Shown here: in pieces, positions 24,801 through 34,486 of the stretch
Layout: every line of letters begins with the position of its first letter
How positions within the stretch are numbered: position 1 is the stretch's first letter
From: UBA4416 sp040389965
GTDB taxonomy: Bacteria; Bacteroidota; Bacteroidia; B-17B0; Aurantibacillaceae
Length of the DNA stretch: 64,000 nt
Reading direction: 5' to 3'
NCBI GenBank assembly: GCA_040389965.1
Contig: JAZJZF010000014.1
Span: 1-64,000 of the forward strand
Notes under the pieces: model-generated
What the model saw: only the letters and a program-made list of their open reading frames with translations
Databases searched by the model: none
Told to the model about the DNA's origin: nothing
Position numbers and translations under genes: made by a program

Positions 24801-25655
24801 ATGAAAATTATAGAATGTCCACGCGATGCCATGCAAGGCATTAAAGAATTTATACCAACCGACGTAAAAGTTAAGTATATTAACTCCCTGCTCGGCATAG
24901 GCTTTGACACCATTGATTTCGGTAGTTTTGTTTCTCCTAAAGCTATTCCGCAAATGCAGGATACTGCCAGCGTTTTAAAACAACTCAACCTTTTCGGGAC
25001 AAAAAGTAAATTGCTGTCTATTATTGCCAATACCCGTGGTGCAGAACAGGCCTGCGAGTTTGAGGAAATCAGCTACCTTGGTTTTCCATTTTCTATTTCC
25101 GAAACATTTCAGCAACGTAATGCTAACTCCAGCATAGCCGAATCTTTGATAAGGGTAGAAGAAATCCAGAACCTTAGTATAAAACACAATAAAGAAATGG
25201 TAGTGTATATTTCTATGGCTTTTGGAAATCCTTATGGTGATGTATGGAACAGCGACATTGTCATTAACTGGACAAAAAAACTCAGCGAGCTGGGTATTAA
25301 AATCATAGCCCTCTCTGATACGGTTGGCGTGTCGAACAAAGAAAACATCAATTATCTTTTTTCTAATATCATTCCCGAATTTAAAGGTGTTGAAATTGGC
25401 GCCCATCTTCACTCTACAAAAGAAAAAGCACTCGAAAAAATAGCAGCTGCCTATAACAGCGGCTGTCAGCGTTTTGATGTTGCTATTCATGGATTTGGTG
25501 GTTGCCCAATGGCTGCTGAAGACCTTACAGGTAATTTGGCCACTGAAGATCTGGAACTGTTTTTTGATACAAACAACATTCCTTTAAACCTTAACCGGGA
25601 GCTCTTACAAAAAGCTTATGTAGAAAGTTGGGACGTGTTTAATAAATACCATTAG
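24801..25655 (+). CDS. Hydroxymethylglutaryl-CoA lyase
   Basis: A 284-residue HMG-CoA lyase of the HMGL/DRE-TIM family. It would split HMG-CoA into acetyl-CoA and acetoacetate, the last step of leucine breakdown. The metal and substrate residues appear as ECPRDAMQG at the N-terminus (the Arg-Asp pair of the usual RDG-Q motif), ALSDTVGVSN, and HLHSTKEKA. The catalytic Cys lies in GFGGCPMA. The Gly of the classical PRDG is Ala here. It sits 5 bases after pyrD, so they are one operon, an unusual pairing with no obvious pathway link. Confidence 0.9.
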   Translation: MKIIECPRDAMQGIKEFIPTDVKVKYINSLLGIGFDTIDFGSFVSPKAIPQMQDTASVLKQLNLFGTKSKLLSIIANTRGAEQACEFEEISYLGFPFSISETFQQRNANSSIAESLIRVEEIQNLSIKHNKEMVVYISMAFGNPYGDVWNSDIVINWTKKLSELGIKIIALSDTVGVSNKENINYLFSNIIPEFKGVEIGAHLHSTKEKALEKIAAAYNSGCQRFDVAIHGFGGCPMAAEDLTGNLATEDLELFFDTNNIPLNLNRELLQKAYVESWDVFNKYH

Positions 25656-25663
25656 AACCGGAT

Positions 25664-25790
25664 ATGAGATACGAGTATTGAGATTTGAGATAGCCGAATC
25701 TCAAAGACTTGTTTTTATTGATAAGAGTAAATAAGAGTATTTATTTGAAAATAACAATCTCATATCTAAGGTCTCAATACTCATGTCTTA
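25664..25790. repeat. Inverted repeat anchored on stop codons, copy A
   Basis: The left arm holds TGAGATACGAGTATTGAG (25665-25682) followed by ATTTGAGATA. The right arm (about 25756-25790) is a degenerate inverted copy with GAGTATTGAGA on the minus strand. It ends with the TAA stop of the methyltransferase gene. The 18-base core recurs exactly at 56680-56697 in copy B. The element fills the gap between two convergent genes and could form a hairpin. Confidence 0.7.
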
Positions 25791-26312
25791 CCTTAGCATT
25801 TCCCACAATACAATCCCCATAGATACGGATACATTTAAGGAGTGTTTGGTACCAAATTGAGGAATTTCAATACACACATTACTATTATCAATAATCTCCT
25901 GTTCTACTCCATACACTTCATTTCCAAAAACAAGTGCTAATGGTTTTTCAGGCTTTATAAACTGATTGAGCATAACCGAATTTTTTGCCTGTTCAACCGA
26001 AGCAATATAATAATTCATTGCTTTGAGTTCGTCAATAGCTTCGCGGGTTGTTTTAAAATGTTTCCAGTCAACCGTTTGGGTTGCTCCTAAAGCTGTTTTT
26101 TCAATGTCTTTATTAGGAGGCACTCCTGTAACACCGCATAAATAAATAGCTTCAATTAAAAACGAATCGGCAGTTCTGAAAGCCGAGCCTACATTATTCA
26201 GGCTTCTTATATTATCCAACACCAGCACGATCCGGTTTTTTTCCGACGATTTAAATTCGTCTTTATCCATACGCCCCAGCTCGTGCATGCTCAACTTTTG
26301 ATTTGAATTCAT
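25788..26312 (-). CDS. SpoU/TrmH family RNA 2'-O-methyltransferase
   Basis: A 174-residue SPOUT-fold protein with the three SpoU motifs: NIRSLNNVGSAFRTAD (motif 1), LALVFGNEVYGVEQEII (motif 2) and IEIPQFGTKHSLNVSVSMGIVLWEM (motif 3, the knot). It should use S-adenosylmethionine to methylate a ribose 2'-OH in tRNA or rRNA, but the target base cannot be told. It is short, without the N-terminal L30e-like domain of TrmB-type members. sprA starts its upstream side; this gene lies 13 bases downstream of sprA's stop and its ATG is at 26312. Confidence 0.93.
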   Translation of the reverse strand: MNSNQKLSMHELGRMDKDEFKSSEKNRIVLVLDNIRSLNNVGSAFRTADSFLIEAIYLCGVTGVPPNKDIEKTALGATQTVDWKHFKTTREAIDELKAMNYYIASVEQAKNSVMLNQFIKPEKPLALVFGNEVYGVEQEIIDNSNVCIEIPQFGTKHSLNVSVSMGIVLWEMLR

Positions 26313-26325
26313 GGTTCTTCCTTGT

Positions 26326-29300
26326 CTATTGTAAGTTGAACCTTAAGCTAAAGCCCGCATTAGTATTAGCTGTAGGGAAAGAGTTGGATGTTTGCGGACT
26401 TGTTTTAATCCAGTCATAAAACAATCTTAAATTAATATTAGCGGTTAACTGATAATCAATGGCTGTTTTTAAAGAGATGATATTTTGCCCACCTGTAGGT
26501 GTACTGATTTCATCCACAATTTTGCGAATAATGGTTAAGTTTTTCCTGTATGATAAATCAATTTTCAGGTTAAGATCACTTTCCAGAGGTTTGCCTTTTA
26601 TTTTAACCGCGTTAATTTTTAGTTTAGGATAACGGTAACCTACACCAATAATATATTCCTGCCCTTTTGTTTCAATGATCTGAGGACCTGTAATATTTAA
26701 ATTCACCGTTTTATCTTTTTTAACCTCAAAGTTTGCCAGTAAGCCCGGTTTATTAAATTTAAAATCAAATTTAATTAAGGGACTAAATGATTCCGTAATA
26801 GTTGCCCCGGCAATGGTATACCTTGCGTTAAAGTTACGTGTGCCTCCCGATGCAGTATTATCAACCGGTACACGCGTACCACCGTTTTCTACATATAATA
26901 AGTTATTACTATAACCTCCAAGACTATAAATAGAACGGTAAGCATGCCTGATAGTAATTGATTGGAAGTATTTTTTCATTGCTTTTAATTTTCCTAAACC
27001 ATCCCAGCTAATAGTCCAGTTTGGTAAAGGAATTTGTTTAAACATTCTGTCTGAGCCTACTCCTTTTAATTTTTTACCGGTGTATGCCTGATAGAAAGCT
27101 CCTAATAAAACGTCTTGTTGAGTATTACTATAACCGTCAACATAGGCAGGTAAACCTGATGGCGTTTGTAAACCTGTCGAATTAGGATTTGCAGCACCAA
27201 GCTCTTTAGCCACATCCGGTCTTATTAATAAAAATTCATCAAACAAGGCTGATTCTGCACCCTTACCTTTATCCTTAAACGAACGTCCCAGTGTAAACAC
27301 ACTTATACTGTAATTACCACTGTATGTAGGTGTTTCAAACAAATAATGCCTGTTGGCATCTGATGCAGTTGCCGATGTATCGTAACGCACAAACATAGAC
27401 TGGCTATAGCCATGGGTTTTGGTACCGTTAAGTTCAATTTTTAAACTACCGTGCGGCTCTATATTTGCCCTGTATGTAATATTACTTGTTTGTGTAGTTG
27501 TATAAGGTAAACTTTGATTAGGATTTTTGGTCAACCAATCATTATTAATGGCTTTTCTTAAAATACTGTCGTTAGAACCACTCACAAAGTTAAAGCCGGG
27601 AGCCCAGCCATAACGGCTGTTATTATCCATCCCCATATATTGAGAACTTGGCATAAAGCCCGGAAGACCTGTTCCGTTTGTTTGAGCGTAGGTTAAAGAG
27701 ATCTGCTTGATCATCATAATACCTCTGGCAATGAACTCTCCAATATCTTTTACGCTACTTTCTTTTTTAGCAGAATCTTTTTTAGTATCGCTTCCTCCTT
27801 TGGTTCCCCCTGCTCCTGGTTTATTGCCACCACCGCCCGTATTTATTTTACGGAAATAGGGGATTTTATTATAGAAAGTAGGCATGGTAAATGCCATGTT
27901 TGCACTTTTTGTATTAGTGTTTTGAATGGTATTTCCAATCTCTTCCTGAGCAAAAGGCCTTCTGGTCCAGGTATAGGTTGCCCCATATTTAACACTGGCA
28001 TTTACAAAGTCAAAAATAGGGATCTTATTAATTGGTACCTGGTAGTTTAAGTTAGCCTGATGCCTGTAATTAACTGTTTCTCCCAGCTTTTTAATATTAT
28101 GCATGATACTATCCTTTTCTTCCTTGGTATCAATCTTATCACGGGGTTCTAAAATCCTGGAATCGTTGTTTGCTGTATAATCAAATTTAAGATTTTTGGT
28201 AAAGCTCCATTGCAGGTCATAATTCCTGGTCATGTTAAAGGTTTTATTGAACTGCGCTTTCGTTAAAACATCGTTGCTACCACCATAAAAACTGGTTATA
28301 TCCCTGTTTAATAATTCGCTGTAACTACGGTTAATATCTGTATTAAAGCCTAATCTGCTAGGTAATGGTGTAACGTTAAAATCTTTTACAAGCGCCAGCC
28401 ATTTGTTATTAATGATCTTATTTTTAGACTTTTTAAATGGTGCCCAGGGCTTGGCTGTTATAGCATAGTTATACGATAATGCTCCGCGGTACGATTTAAC
28501 AATACTATGGTCAATATTTACATTGTGCCTTGTTACTTCATTAAAGGCATAGGTTACCGAGAAGTTTGATACATCCCATGGCATAGGAGCTCTTCCCTCT
28601 TTTTTAAATCCATCTACACGAATATTAGAAAAGTTATATCCTTTACGAACGGTTATATCCTGCGCATTTGCCTTTATCTGTTTTTTTAATTCAGGGTCAA
28701 TTGCTTTATTATCAATTAATACATCAGGATCATAGGGATTATACATTGGGGTAACACGGGTTTGGCCATATGCATAATATACCGGCAGGTTTACTTTCCA
28801 CTTAACCGGGAAAAATTTCCCTAACTGAAAAGTAGAAGCAGCATCCCACTGGAAGTTTGTTTCCCTGCTCCGTTCACTTACTTTCTTTTCTATACTTCCA
28901 AAAAATGGTTTACTGTAAAGTGCCGATAAAGATATTTGCCCGAAATCGGCCAGCTTAGCCTGCACACGCCCTGTTGTAGCCCAGCCACCTTTGTTTTGGA
29001 AATCGGTAAGGCGTAATTCGTTTACCCATACTTCCACGCATTTAGGCAATGCCCCATTATCCTTAGGATTTCGGATCCCGATCATCATACTTTTGACGGT
29101 GGCAAGATTAGGATTACCCACTACGGTTATATTATAACCGCCATAATATTTGGTATACGGTTTTTGTGCTGCCGCCAAATCAAGCCCTATCTCACTGTTT
29201 CTTTCTGTTTTAGCACCCGTAATTTCTTCAAAATCCATGATGAATTCATTTTCAGAAGGCCAAACATTGTATTTGGCTGTTTCATCATTTGGATCATAAT

Positions 29301-32300
29301 ATCCTTTTGGAGTTAGTTTAACAGGAATTTCATATTCGTAATAGTTATTATTAAAATCGGAACCTAAACGCACAAATACGGTTACATCTCCATCATGCAA
29401 CACATCAGTTCCCAATTGCTCAGCATGCATAAACATTCTCATTTTTTTAAATGAACGTACATCCAAATCAATATTTTTATAGATAGCACGGCTATCTCCA
29501 TCTTTCAGGTTACAGGTTCTTAAAGATAAAGCCTGCTCATTTTGTAACACCAGGTTGGTAGTTTGTACGTTTTGTTGTTGGTTAATGCCCGGAGGAATAA
29601 CATAGTTAACAGGTATTTTTGATCCGTTTTCCTGTAAACTTACAGCCGATACGTCAAAACTGGTGGTATTATCATCATTGGCAATATATTCTCCCGGTTT
29701 TTGAAGATCAAACTGGTACCTTCTCCAATCACTTCTTACCAGCTCAAACCTTGCTAAACGGCATATAACAGGCTTATCGAAACCTTTCATAAATACCCTC
29801 ATAAAACGGATGGAGTTAAATCCTTCAATAGAACCCACAGCAGCTTCATATTCTGCTATTGGCACTTTAAACTGGTACCAGTTTACTTTTTTACTGATCC
29901 CGTCAATGGTAGCAGTTCCCTGAGTTACGTTTACAAGGAAATTCTCCCCTACCTTATTAGGTTGAAAATCCTGCGGAGAAATTTTAATACGGTACTGGTA
30001 ATAATTCTCGGTTTCGTTAAGGGTATTATCTTTATTTACATCCTCAATATTAGGGGAGTTAGACCCTACCACATTTACTCCATTAACCGTTGCCAGGCTA
30101 CCGGTTGGAGAGTTTCCTTCGGCACCATTGTATTTTTTGTAACGGTGTAAAGTATTACCCAATAACGCATTCCCGTTGGCTACAGTAAAATCATCATAAG
30201 AAGCATCTTTAGGATGCAGGTATTGATCGGTACTTGGATCGGCAAAAGCTGTAGCATGAACAGTTGAATTAGTTGCCGCATTCATATTATTAAGATAATT
30301 AGTAAATACCCTTTGCTCTGTAGTATCTATCATCCCATCATACCCGGCATCCTGAAAAGGCCTGTCATTAACTTCATTTACAAAGGCATTCGAAGATGGT
30401 GTTAATAAAGGGTATACACCTATATTAGTTCTTGAAGTTGCTAAACCGGAATTAGGCCCTGTTGGAGCACCCGGTAAACCATTTTCATACAACATAGCAC
30501 CATCTTTTACAACGTCTTCACTAATATTACCAAGGTTTATAAACATTTCCCCCGAAGGAGGATTATTCTTATCCATACCCTCATAGGTTTTGGTAGAATC
30601 ATAATCTTCATTGAACGGATCCATCATCCAGAACTGTACGTATTCAATATTAGCTGCCTGAAAATCGTTCGTTTCCAAACGACGCATAATACCACCCCAA
30701 CGGGTTTCAGGGTTATTTAATTTACCTGAAGAAGCTACCCCTTTAGAAAAGCCATTTACCGGAAATGCATCATAATTATAAGGCCCTCTTTCTCCCGGAT
30801 AAAAAGCAAGATCTAAAACAGATAAAACCACAGGTTGCCCGTTAGGAGGGGTTTTAGACGGGAACAATTCTGTTTCCAACACCTGGCGCATAAAGTTATT
30901 GGCGTAGGTTTCTTTAGGAATATTAGCAGGTTTTAAACTGGAATTTTGTTGTCCGTAAAATAAATTATCAATGGTATACCAGTTAAACTGGGCACGGTTA
31001 AGTCCTGTTGTAATTGTATTACTTAATACCGATTCTGGAAATAAACTCGCCTGCCCTTGCGGGATACTGGCCATTGTCCAGGCCTGTGGACTCTTAATAT
31101 CAATTAAGGAAATACTACCTTCAAAATCATCTACATAAGACGTTCCGTTTTTACCAATAGCTTTGGCATTGCCGGGGATTAATTGTGCAAATTCTCCCTG
31201 GGTAACAATGGTACTCATTTCCTTAGTATTAATTAAAGGAATTTTATCTACCAATCTGGTAAGGAAAGGAGCATCTGTTCTGTAGTTATAATCCAGACCC
31301 CAGATAGTATTAGAAACCGGCTCATCACCAATGGTTACTTTTTGAGTAACCGGCTTTTCATTGAGTCGCAACAAGGTTCCTCCTAAAATGAGGTCTTTGT
31401 TTACTTTATAATCTAACCTGGTACCAAACAAACTCTTTTGCTGTACATTAAACAACGAGTTACTCTCAGTACTTACCTTAATGTTTGCCCCCGAATTTAA
31501 AATACTTTCATTAATAATCTTTACGCGGCCTAATGTATAATCAACTGTGTAATCCTGGTTTTCTACAAGTTTTTGTCCGTTGGCAGTAACCGATACAGCC
31601 CCTTGCGGAATGTTTAAAGCATTTAATGAGATTTCTGCTCCTGATGCCGACTTATATTGCCCTTTTAATTTGAACCTGTTCCTTTCAGGAAATTGCTGTG
31701 CAATGGTTCTTGTTGAATCGTATAAGTATTGGAAAATATATTTATCGGCAGCGGGGAAATCGCTGGCTGCAAATTTTTCTCTTAAGTTATTTCCGAAAGG
31801 TTCTTTTGAAGATAAATACACTCTACCGTTAACCGGGTTAATCGTATAATCTTTCACAAAATCATAAACACCATCAGAATACTTATCGCCATTAACACTT
31901 AATTTATCCAGATCCATTACCTGTAATAATAATTTACCGTTAATAGCTCCTGCAGGAATATAGGGTACATCCACACCTGTTTCAATATTGTTATAGTATA
32001 TATCACATTTAAAATCCTGTGGATTAAGATTGTACGCTCCTATAGAGTATACGTTCTTCATCATCAGATCCCAGGTAATATATTTAGGATTTGTAAGCGT
32101 ACCTTTTAATAATTTCAGGTACAATGGCCCAGTGGTAAACTGGTCGCTGAACTCCCCTACCTGGTAAGTTTTACCATTGTACGTGTACTGGTAAGCAACA
32201 GCCACTGCCACGTCATTATTAATAGACTGGTTAATGGATATAAATCCTAAACGAGTGTTAATGGAATATTCGGAAGGATTTAAGCGACGGGCATTGGTAA

Positions 32301-33711
32301 CATATTCATAATGACGCGACGATTCCATAAATCCACTATTACTGTTACAGTTGTTAGGAGCAACAGCATTACTGGTTAATGAAGAATTAATCTGATTGGT
32401 AGTAGTGCTTGTACGGGCAGGCATAATAGCATTCGCCAGCGTACTTGATATAATACTGTATAAACTGTTAGCTCCATTGTGTGGAACAACCCCCGGACTA
32501 TCTACCACCAGGTAATTTGAATTGGTTTGGCAGTTAGGATCAATCATTGTTGGGTTAGCATGTGCAGAATCTTCTCCCAGATCGGCAAAACCTACAAAGC
32601 TTCTGACGTTTTCGGTACTACCTGTTTGATTGGTAATGTAAACCTCTGCCTTTGTAATGATAATGGGCGTTGATACCACCGGAAGTGTTTTCATCCAGTC
32701 ATCATAATTATCTCTGAAATAATGCCCAAGGAAGTAATGTTTATTTACCTCATAGTTATCACCGGTAACTGTAAAGTTTTGAATTTGCGAACCGCCCTGT
32801 ACAGATACCTCCTGCTTTTTACCACGTTGTTGCGAAAAAATTGTAGTAGCCGTTAAACGCCCAAACTGCAATTGCATTTTAACCCCGAACAAACTCTGGC
32901 TACCTGTAATTAATGTGCTGTTTAAAGGCAAACTAACGTTACCTGCCTCTATTTTTTTGATGATCTCATCCTCATAACCGGTGTATTCCAGTTTCATCTG
33001 ATTTTCCCAGTCAAACGAAGCCTCCGTATTGTAATTGGTTGTGATTTTTAACTTATCCCCGATCTTACCAATTAAATTTAATTGGATCCGCATGTTAAAA
33101 TCGAAATTGGTTACTTTTTGCTGACGTTGTGGTATAGCAGGGTTCAAGGTTTTATTTCTGTTTAATGCAAAAATAAGCTCTGCTGTTCCGGTAGGTTTAA
33201 TATCAACTGTGTTACCACCAAAAATCCGGTCAAAGATCTCGCTGTTAACCGTTAGTTTAGGAATAATACCCTTTTTATTCTGGTTATTGAGGTCTTCTGC
33301 CTTTATTTTAGATTTCCAGTGGTCTTTTACTGCTTTTTTAAATAAGGCATCCTGATAATCCTGAAACTCAACATACGTTTCGGGGCGGTAATTCATATCC
33401 CCTATCTTTTGAGTAACGTCGTAATTGCCTGTTTTAGGGTTATAATTGGTTTCCGTTTTGATATTAGAAGGGTTTGAGAGGTATAACCCGCTATTATCAT
33501 CGTATACAGGCTGTGTACCATTATTATCGTTAAACTGGTACGGAAGATCCTCTTTTGTAACGACTGGAGTATCAGGTGGTAACGTTACAGCATCATCGTA
33601 ATAATGTGGCTTGCTCAAAGGTGTGTCCTCGGCTTTTGAGCCAACAACAACGCTCATTAACCCAATGGATACTGAAGCAATAACAAGAAATTTAAACCCT
33701 CCTTTTACCAC
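26326..33711 (-). CDS. sprA: SprA, outer-membrane translocon of the type IX secretion system
   Basis: A 2461-residue protein of the length expected for SprA, the very large barrel through which T9SS substrates leave the cell. The start is a GTG (33711), giving MVKGGFKFLVIASVSIGLM as the signal. The body has the SprA_N-type segments (e.g. RPETYVEFQDYQ, LTVNSEIFDRIFGG, NRYHFLGHYFRDNYD-like residues), a long barrel rich in Asn/Thr/Tyr strands, and a C-terminal GFSLRFNLQ end. The order ruvA-sprA is conserved in Bacteroidota. It starts 11 bases after the ruvA stop. T9SS proteins in this window (CHU_C at 9962, M43 protease at 36094) are likely cargo. Confidence 0.97.
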   Translation of the reverse strand: MVKGGFKFLVIASVSIGLMSVVVGSKAEDTPLSKPHYYDDAVTLPPDTPVVTKEDLPYQFNDNNGTQPVYDDNSGLYLSNPSNIKTETNYNPKTGNYDVTQKIGDMNYRPETYVEFQDYQDALFKKAVKDHWKSKIKAEDLNNQNKKGIIPKLTVNSEIFDRIFGGNTVDIKPTGTAELIFALNRNKTLNPAIPQRQQKVTNFDFNMRIQLNLIGKIGDKLKITTNYNTEASFDWENQMKLEYTGYEDEIIKKIEAGNVSLPLNSTLITGSQSLFGVKMQLQFGRLTATTIFSQQRGKKQEVSVQGGSQIQNFTVTGDNYEVNKHYFLGHYFRDNYDDWMKTLPVVSTPIIITKAEVYITNQTGSTENVRSFVGFADLGEDSAHANPTMIDPNCQTNSNYLVVDSPGVVPHNGANSLYSIISSTLANAIMPARTSTTTNQINSSLTSNAVAPNNCNSNSGFMESSRHYEYVTNARRLNPSEYSINTRLGFISINQSINNDVAVAVAYQYTYNGKTYQVGEFSDQFTTGPLYLKLLKGTLTNPKYITWDLMMKNVYSIGAYNLNPQDFKCDIYYNNIETGVDVPYIPAGAINGKLLLQVMDLDKLSVNGDKYSDGVYDFVKDYTINPVNGRVYLSSKEPFGNNLREKFAASDFPAADKYIFQYLYDSTRTIAQQFPERNRFKLKGQYKSASGAEISLNALNIPQGAVSVTANGQKLVENQDYTVDYTLGRVKIINESILNSGANIKVSTESNSLFNVQQKSLFGTRLDYKVNKDLILGGTLLRLNEKPVTQKVTIGDEPVSNTIWGLDYNYRTDAPFLTRLVDKIPLINTKEMSTIVTQGEFAQLIPGNAKAIGKNGTSYVDDFEGSISLIDIKSPQAWTMASIPQGQASLFPESVLSNTITTGLNRAQFNWYTIDNLFYGQQNSSLKPANIPKETYANNFMRQVLETELFPSKTPPNGQPVVLSVLDLAFYPGERGPYNYDAFPVNGFSKGVASSGKLNNPETRWGGIMRRLETNDFQAANIEYVQFWMMDPFNEDYDSTKTYEGMDKNNPPSGEMFINLGNISEDVVKDGAMLYENGLPGAPTGPNSGLATSRTNIGVYPLLTPSSNAFVNEVNDRPFQDAGYDGMIDTTEQRVFTNYLNNMNAATNSTVHATAFADPSTDQYLHPKDASYDDFTVANGNALLGNTLHRYKKYNGAEGNSPTGSLATVNGVNVVGSNSPNIEDVNKDNTLNETENYYQYRIKISPQDFQPNKVGENFLVNVTQGTATIDGISKKVNWYQFKVPIAEYEAAVGSIEGFNSIRFMRVFMKGFDKPVICRLARFELVRSDWRRYQFDLQKPGEYIANDDNTTSFDVSAVSLQENGSKIPVNYVIPPGINQQQNVQTTNLVLQNEQALSLRTCNLKDGDSRAIYKNIDLDVRSFKKMRMFMHAEQLGTDVLHDGDVTVFVRLGSDFNNNYYEYEIPVKLTPKGYYDPNDETAKYNVWPSENEFIMDFEEITGAKTERNSEIGLDLAAAQKPYTKYYGGYNITVVGNPNLATVKSMMIGIRNPKDNGALPKCVEVWVNELRLTDFQNKGGWATTGRVQAKLADFGQISLSALYSKPFFGSIEKKVSERSRETNFQWDAASTFQLGKFFPVKWKVNLPVYYAYGQTRVTPMYNPYDPDVLIDNKAIDPELKKQIKANAQDITVRKGYNFSNIRVDGFKKEGRAPMPWDVSNFSVTYAFNEVTRHNVNIDHSIVKSYRGALSYNYAITAKPWAPFKKSKNKIINNKWLALVKDFNVTPLPSRLGFNTDINRSYSELLNRDITSFYGGSNDVLTKAQFNKTFNMTRNYDLQWSFTKNLKFDYTANNDSRILEPRDKIDTKEEKDSIMHNIKKLGETVNYRHQANLNYQVPINKIPIFDFVNASVKYGATYTWTRRPFAQEEIGNTIQNTNTKSANMAFTMPTFYNKIPYFRKINTGGGGNKPGAGGTKGGSDTKKDSAKKESSVKDIGEFIARGIMMIKQISLTYAQTNGTGLPGFMPSSQYMGMDNNSRYGWAPGFNFVSGSNDSILRKAINNDWLTKNPNQSLPYTTTQTSNITYRANIEPHGSLKIELNGTKTHGYSQSMFVRYDTSATASDANRHYLFETPTYSGNYSISVFTLGRSFKDKGKGAESALFDEFLLIRPDVAKELGAANPNSTGLQTPSGLPAYVDGYSNTQQDVLLGAFYQAYTGKKLKGVGSDRMFKQIPLPNWTISWDGLGKLKAMKKYFQSITIRHAYRSIYSLGGYSNNLLYVENGGTRVPVDNTASGGTRNFNARYTIAGATITESFSPLIKFDFKFNKPGLLANFEVKKDKTVNLNITGPQIIETKGQEYIIGVGYRYPKLKINAVKIKGKPLESDLNLKIDLSYRKNLTIIRKIVDEISTPTGGQNIISLKTAIDYQLTANINLRLFYDWIKTSPQTSNSFPTANTNAGFSLRFNLQ

Positions 33712-33722
33712 GCTGATTTCGC

Positions 33723-34316
33723 TTACATATTTTTTAGTGCCGATTTTATCAGCAATTCCACATTATCAGTTGCTATTCCTTGTTGCTTAATTGCCTTTTC
33801 TATTGCCTTTTCTGCTGTCATTTTCGGAAAACCTAATGTAATCAGAGCCATTAACGCCTCATCTTTATTTTTATTGTACGATGTCGTTAAAATCTGTGAA
33901 ATTCCTCCTTCATGCTTACCCATTTTGCCTTTCAGGTCTACCACAATCCTTTGCGCAGTCTTCTCTCCAATACCTTTTATGCTTTTTAACATTGTAACGT
34001 TGGCCGTGTTAATTGCCCCCGCAATTTCGGCTGCCGATAAAGAGGATAACATTAAAATAGCACTGCCGCCACCCACACCCGAAACAGAAATAAGTTTACG
34101 AAACAGATCCCGTTCTTCTACATCGGCAAATCCGTAATATTTTGGGTTATCATCACGTATATACACACTTTCAACATACAGTTTAGCCGTAGCTTTACCC
34201 TGTATGCCTGTATAAGTGGTAAGAGATATCAATAAACCATAGCCTACCCCATTGCTTTCTATTACTGCAAATGCAGGATTTAATTCGGCTATTTGCCCAT
34301 TTACGTAGCTAATCAT
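33723..34316 (-). CDS. ruvA: Holliday junction branch-migration protein RuvA
   Basis: A 197-residue RuvA counted from the ATG at 34316 (MISYVNGQIAEL), where the family normally starts; an ATG 17 codons upstream would add an unrelated extension. Features are NGVGYGLLIS in the N-terminal OB domain, the two helix-hairpin-helix segments FRKLISVSGVGGGSAI and LKSIKGIGEKTAQRIVVDLKGK, and the flexible C-terminal domain III. RuvA binds four-way junctions and loads RuvB. It is the first gene of the ruvA-sprA unit. Confidence 0.96.
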   Translation of the reverse strand: MISYVNGQIAELNPAFAVIESNGVGYGLLISLTTYTGIQGKATAKLYVESVYIRDDNPKYYGFADVEERDLFRKLISVSGVGGGSAILMLSSLSAAEIAGAINTANVTMLKSIKGIGEKTAQRIVVDLKGKMGKHEGGISQILTTSYNKNKDEALMALITLGFPKMTAEKAIEKAIKQQGIATDNVELLIKSALKNM

Positions 34317-34356
34317 AAGAGGCGTGAAAATAGTAAAATTTAGGTAATAAAAGTGA

Positions 34357-34388
34357 AAAAAAGCCAATTATATTTTATTGGCTTTTTT
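34357..34388. other. Hairpin between divergent ruvA and plsY
   Basis: AAAAAAGCCAAT (34357-34368) pairs with ATTGGCTTTTTT (34377-34388), a 12-base stem. It has the shape of a bidirectional terminator but lies between two genes that diverge, upstream of both. It may be a relic terminator or a regulator of one of the leaders. Confidence 0.5.
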
Positions 34389-34435
34389 CATAATTTTGTG
34401 TTAATATTTATGCACTTATTAAAATGACCTATAGT

Positions 34436-34464
34436 TTTGTTATTTTAAATAATTGTTATATTTG
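34436..34464 (+). promoter_or_regulatory. TTTG-N17-TATATTTG promoter for plsY
   Basis: TTTG at 34436-34439 and TATATTTG at 34457-34464 match the Bacteroidota -33/-7 pair with a 17-base gap. The pair lies inside the longest reading frame, so it argues that translation begins downstream at the TTG at 34487. Confidence 0.6.
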
Positions 34465-34486
34465 TGTAACTAAAACTAAACCAGAT

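Noticed and set aside
24975..25490. 171-residue reverse frame over HMG-CoA lyase
   Set aside because: The forward gene is a recognised enzyme; the reverse frame is a shadow.
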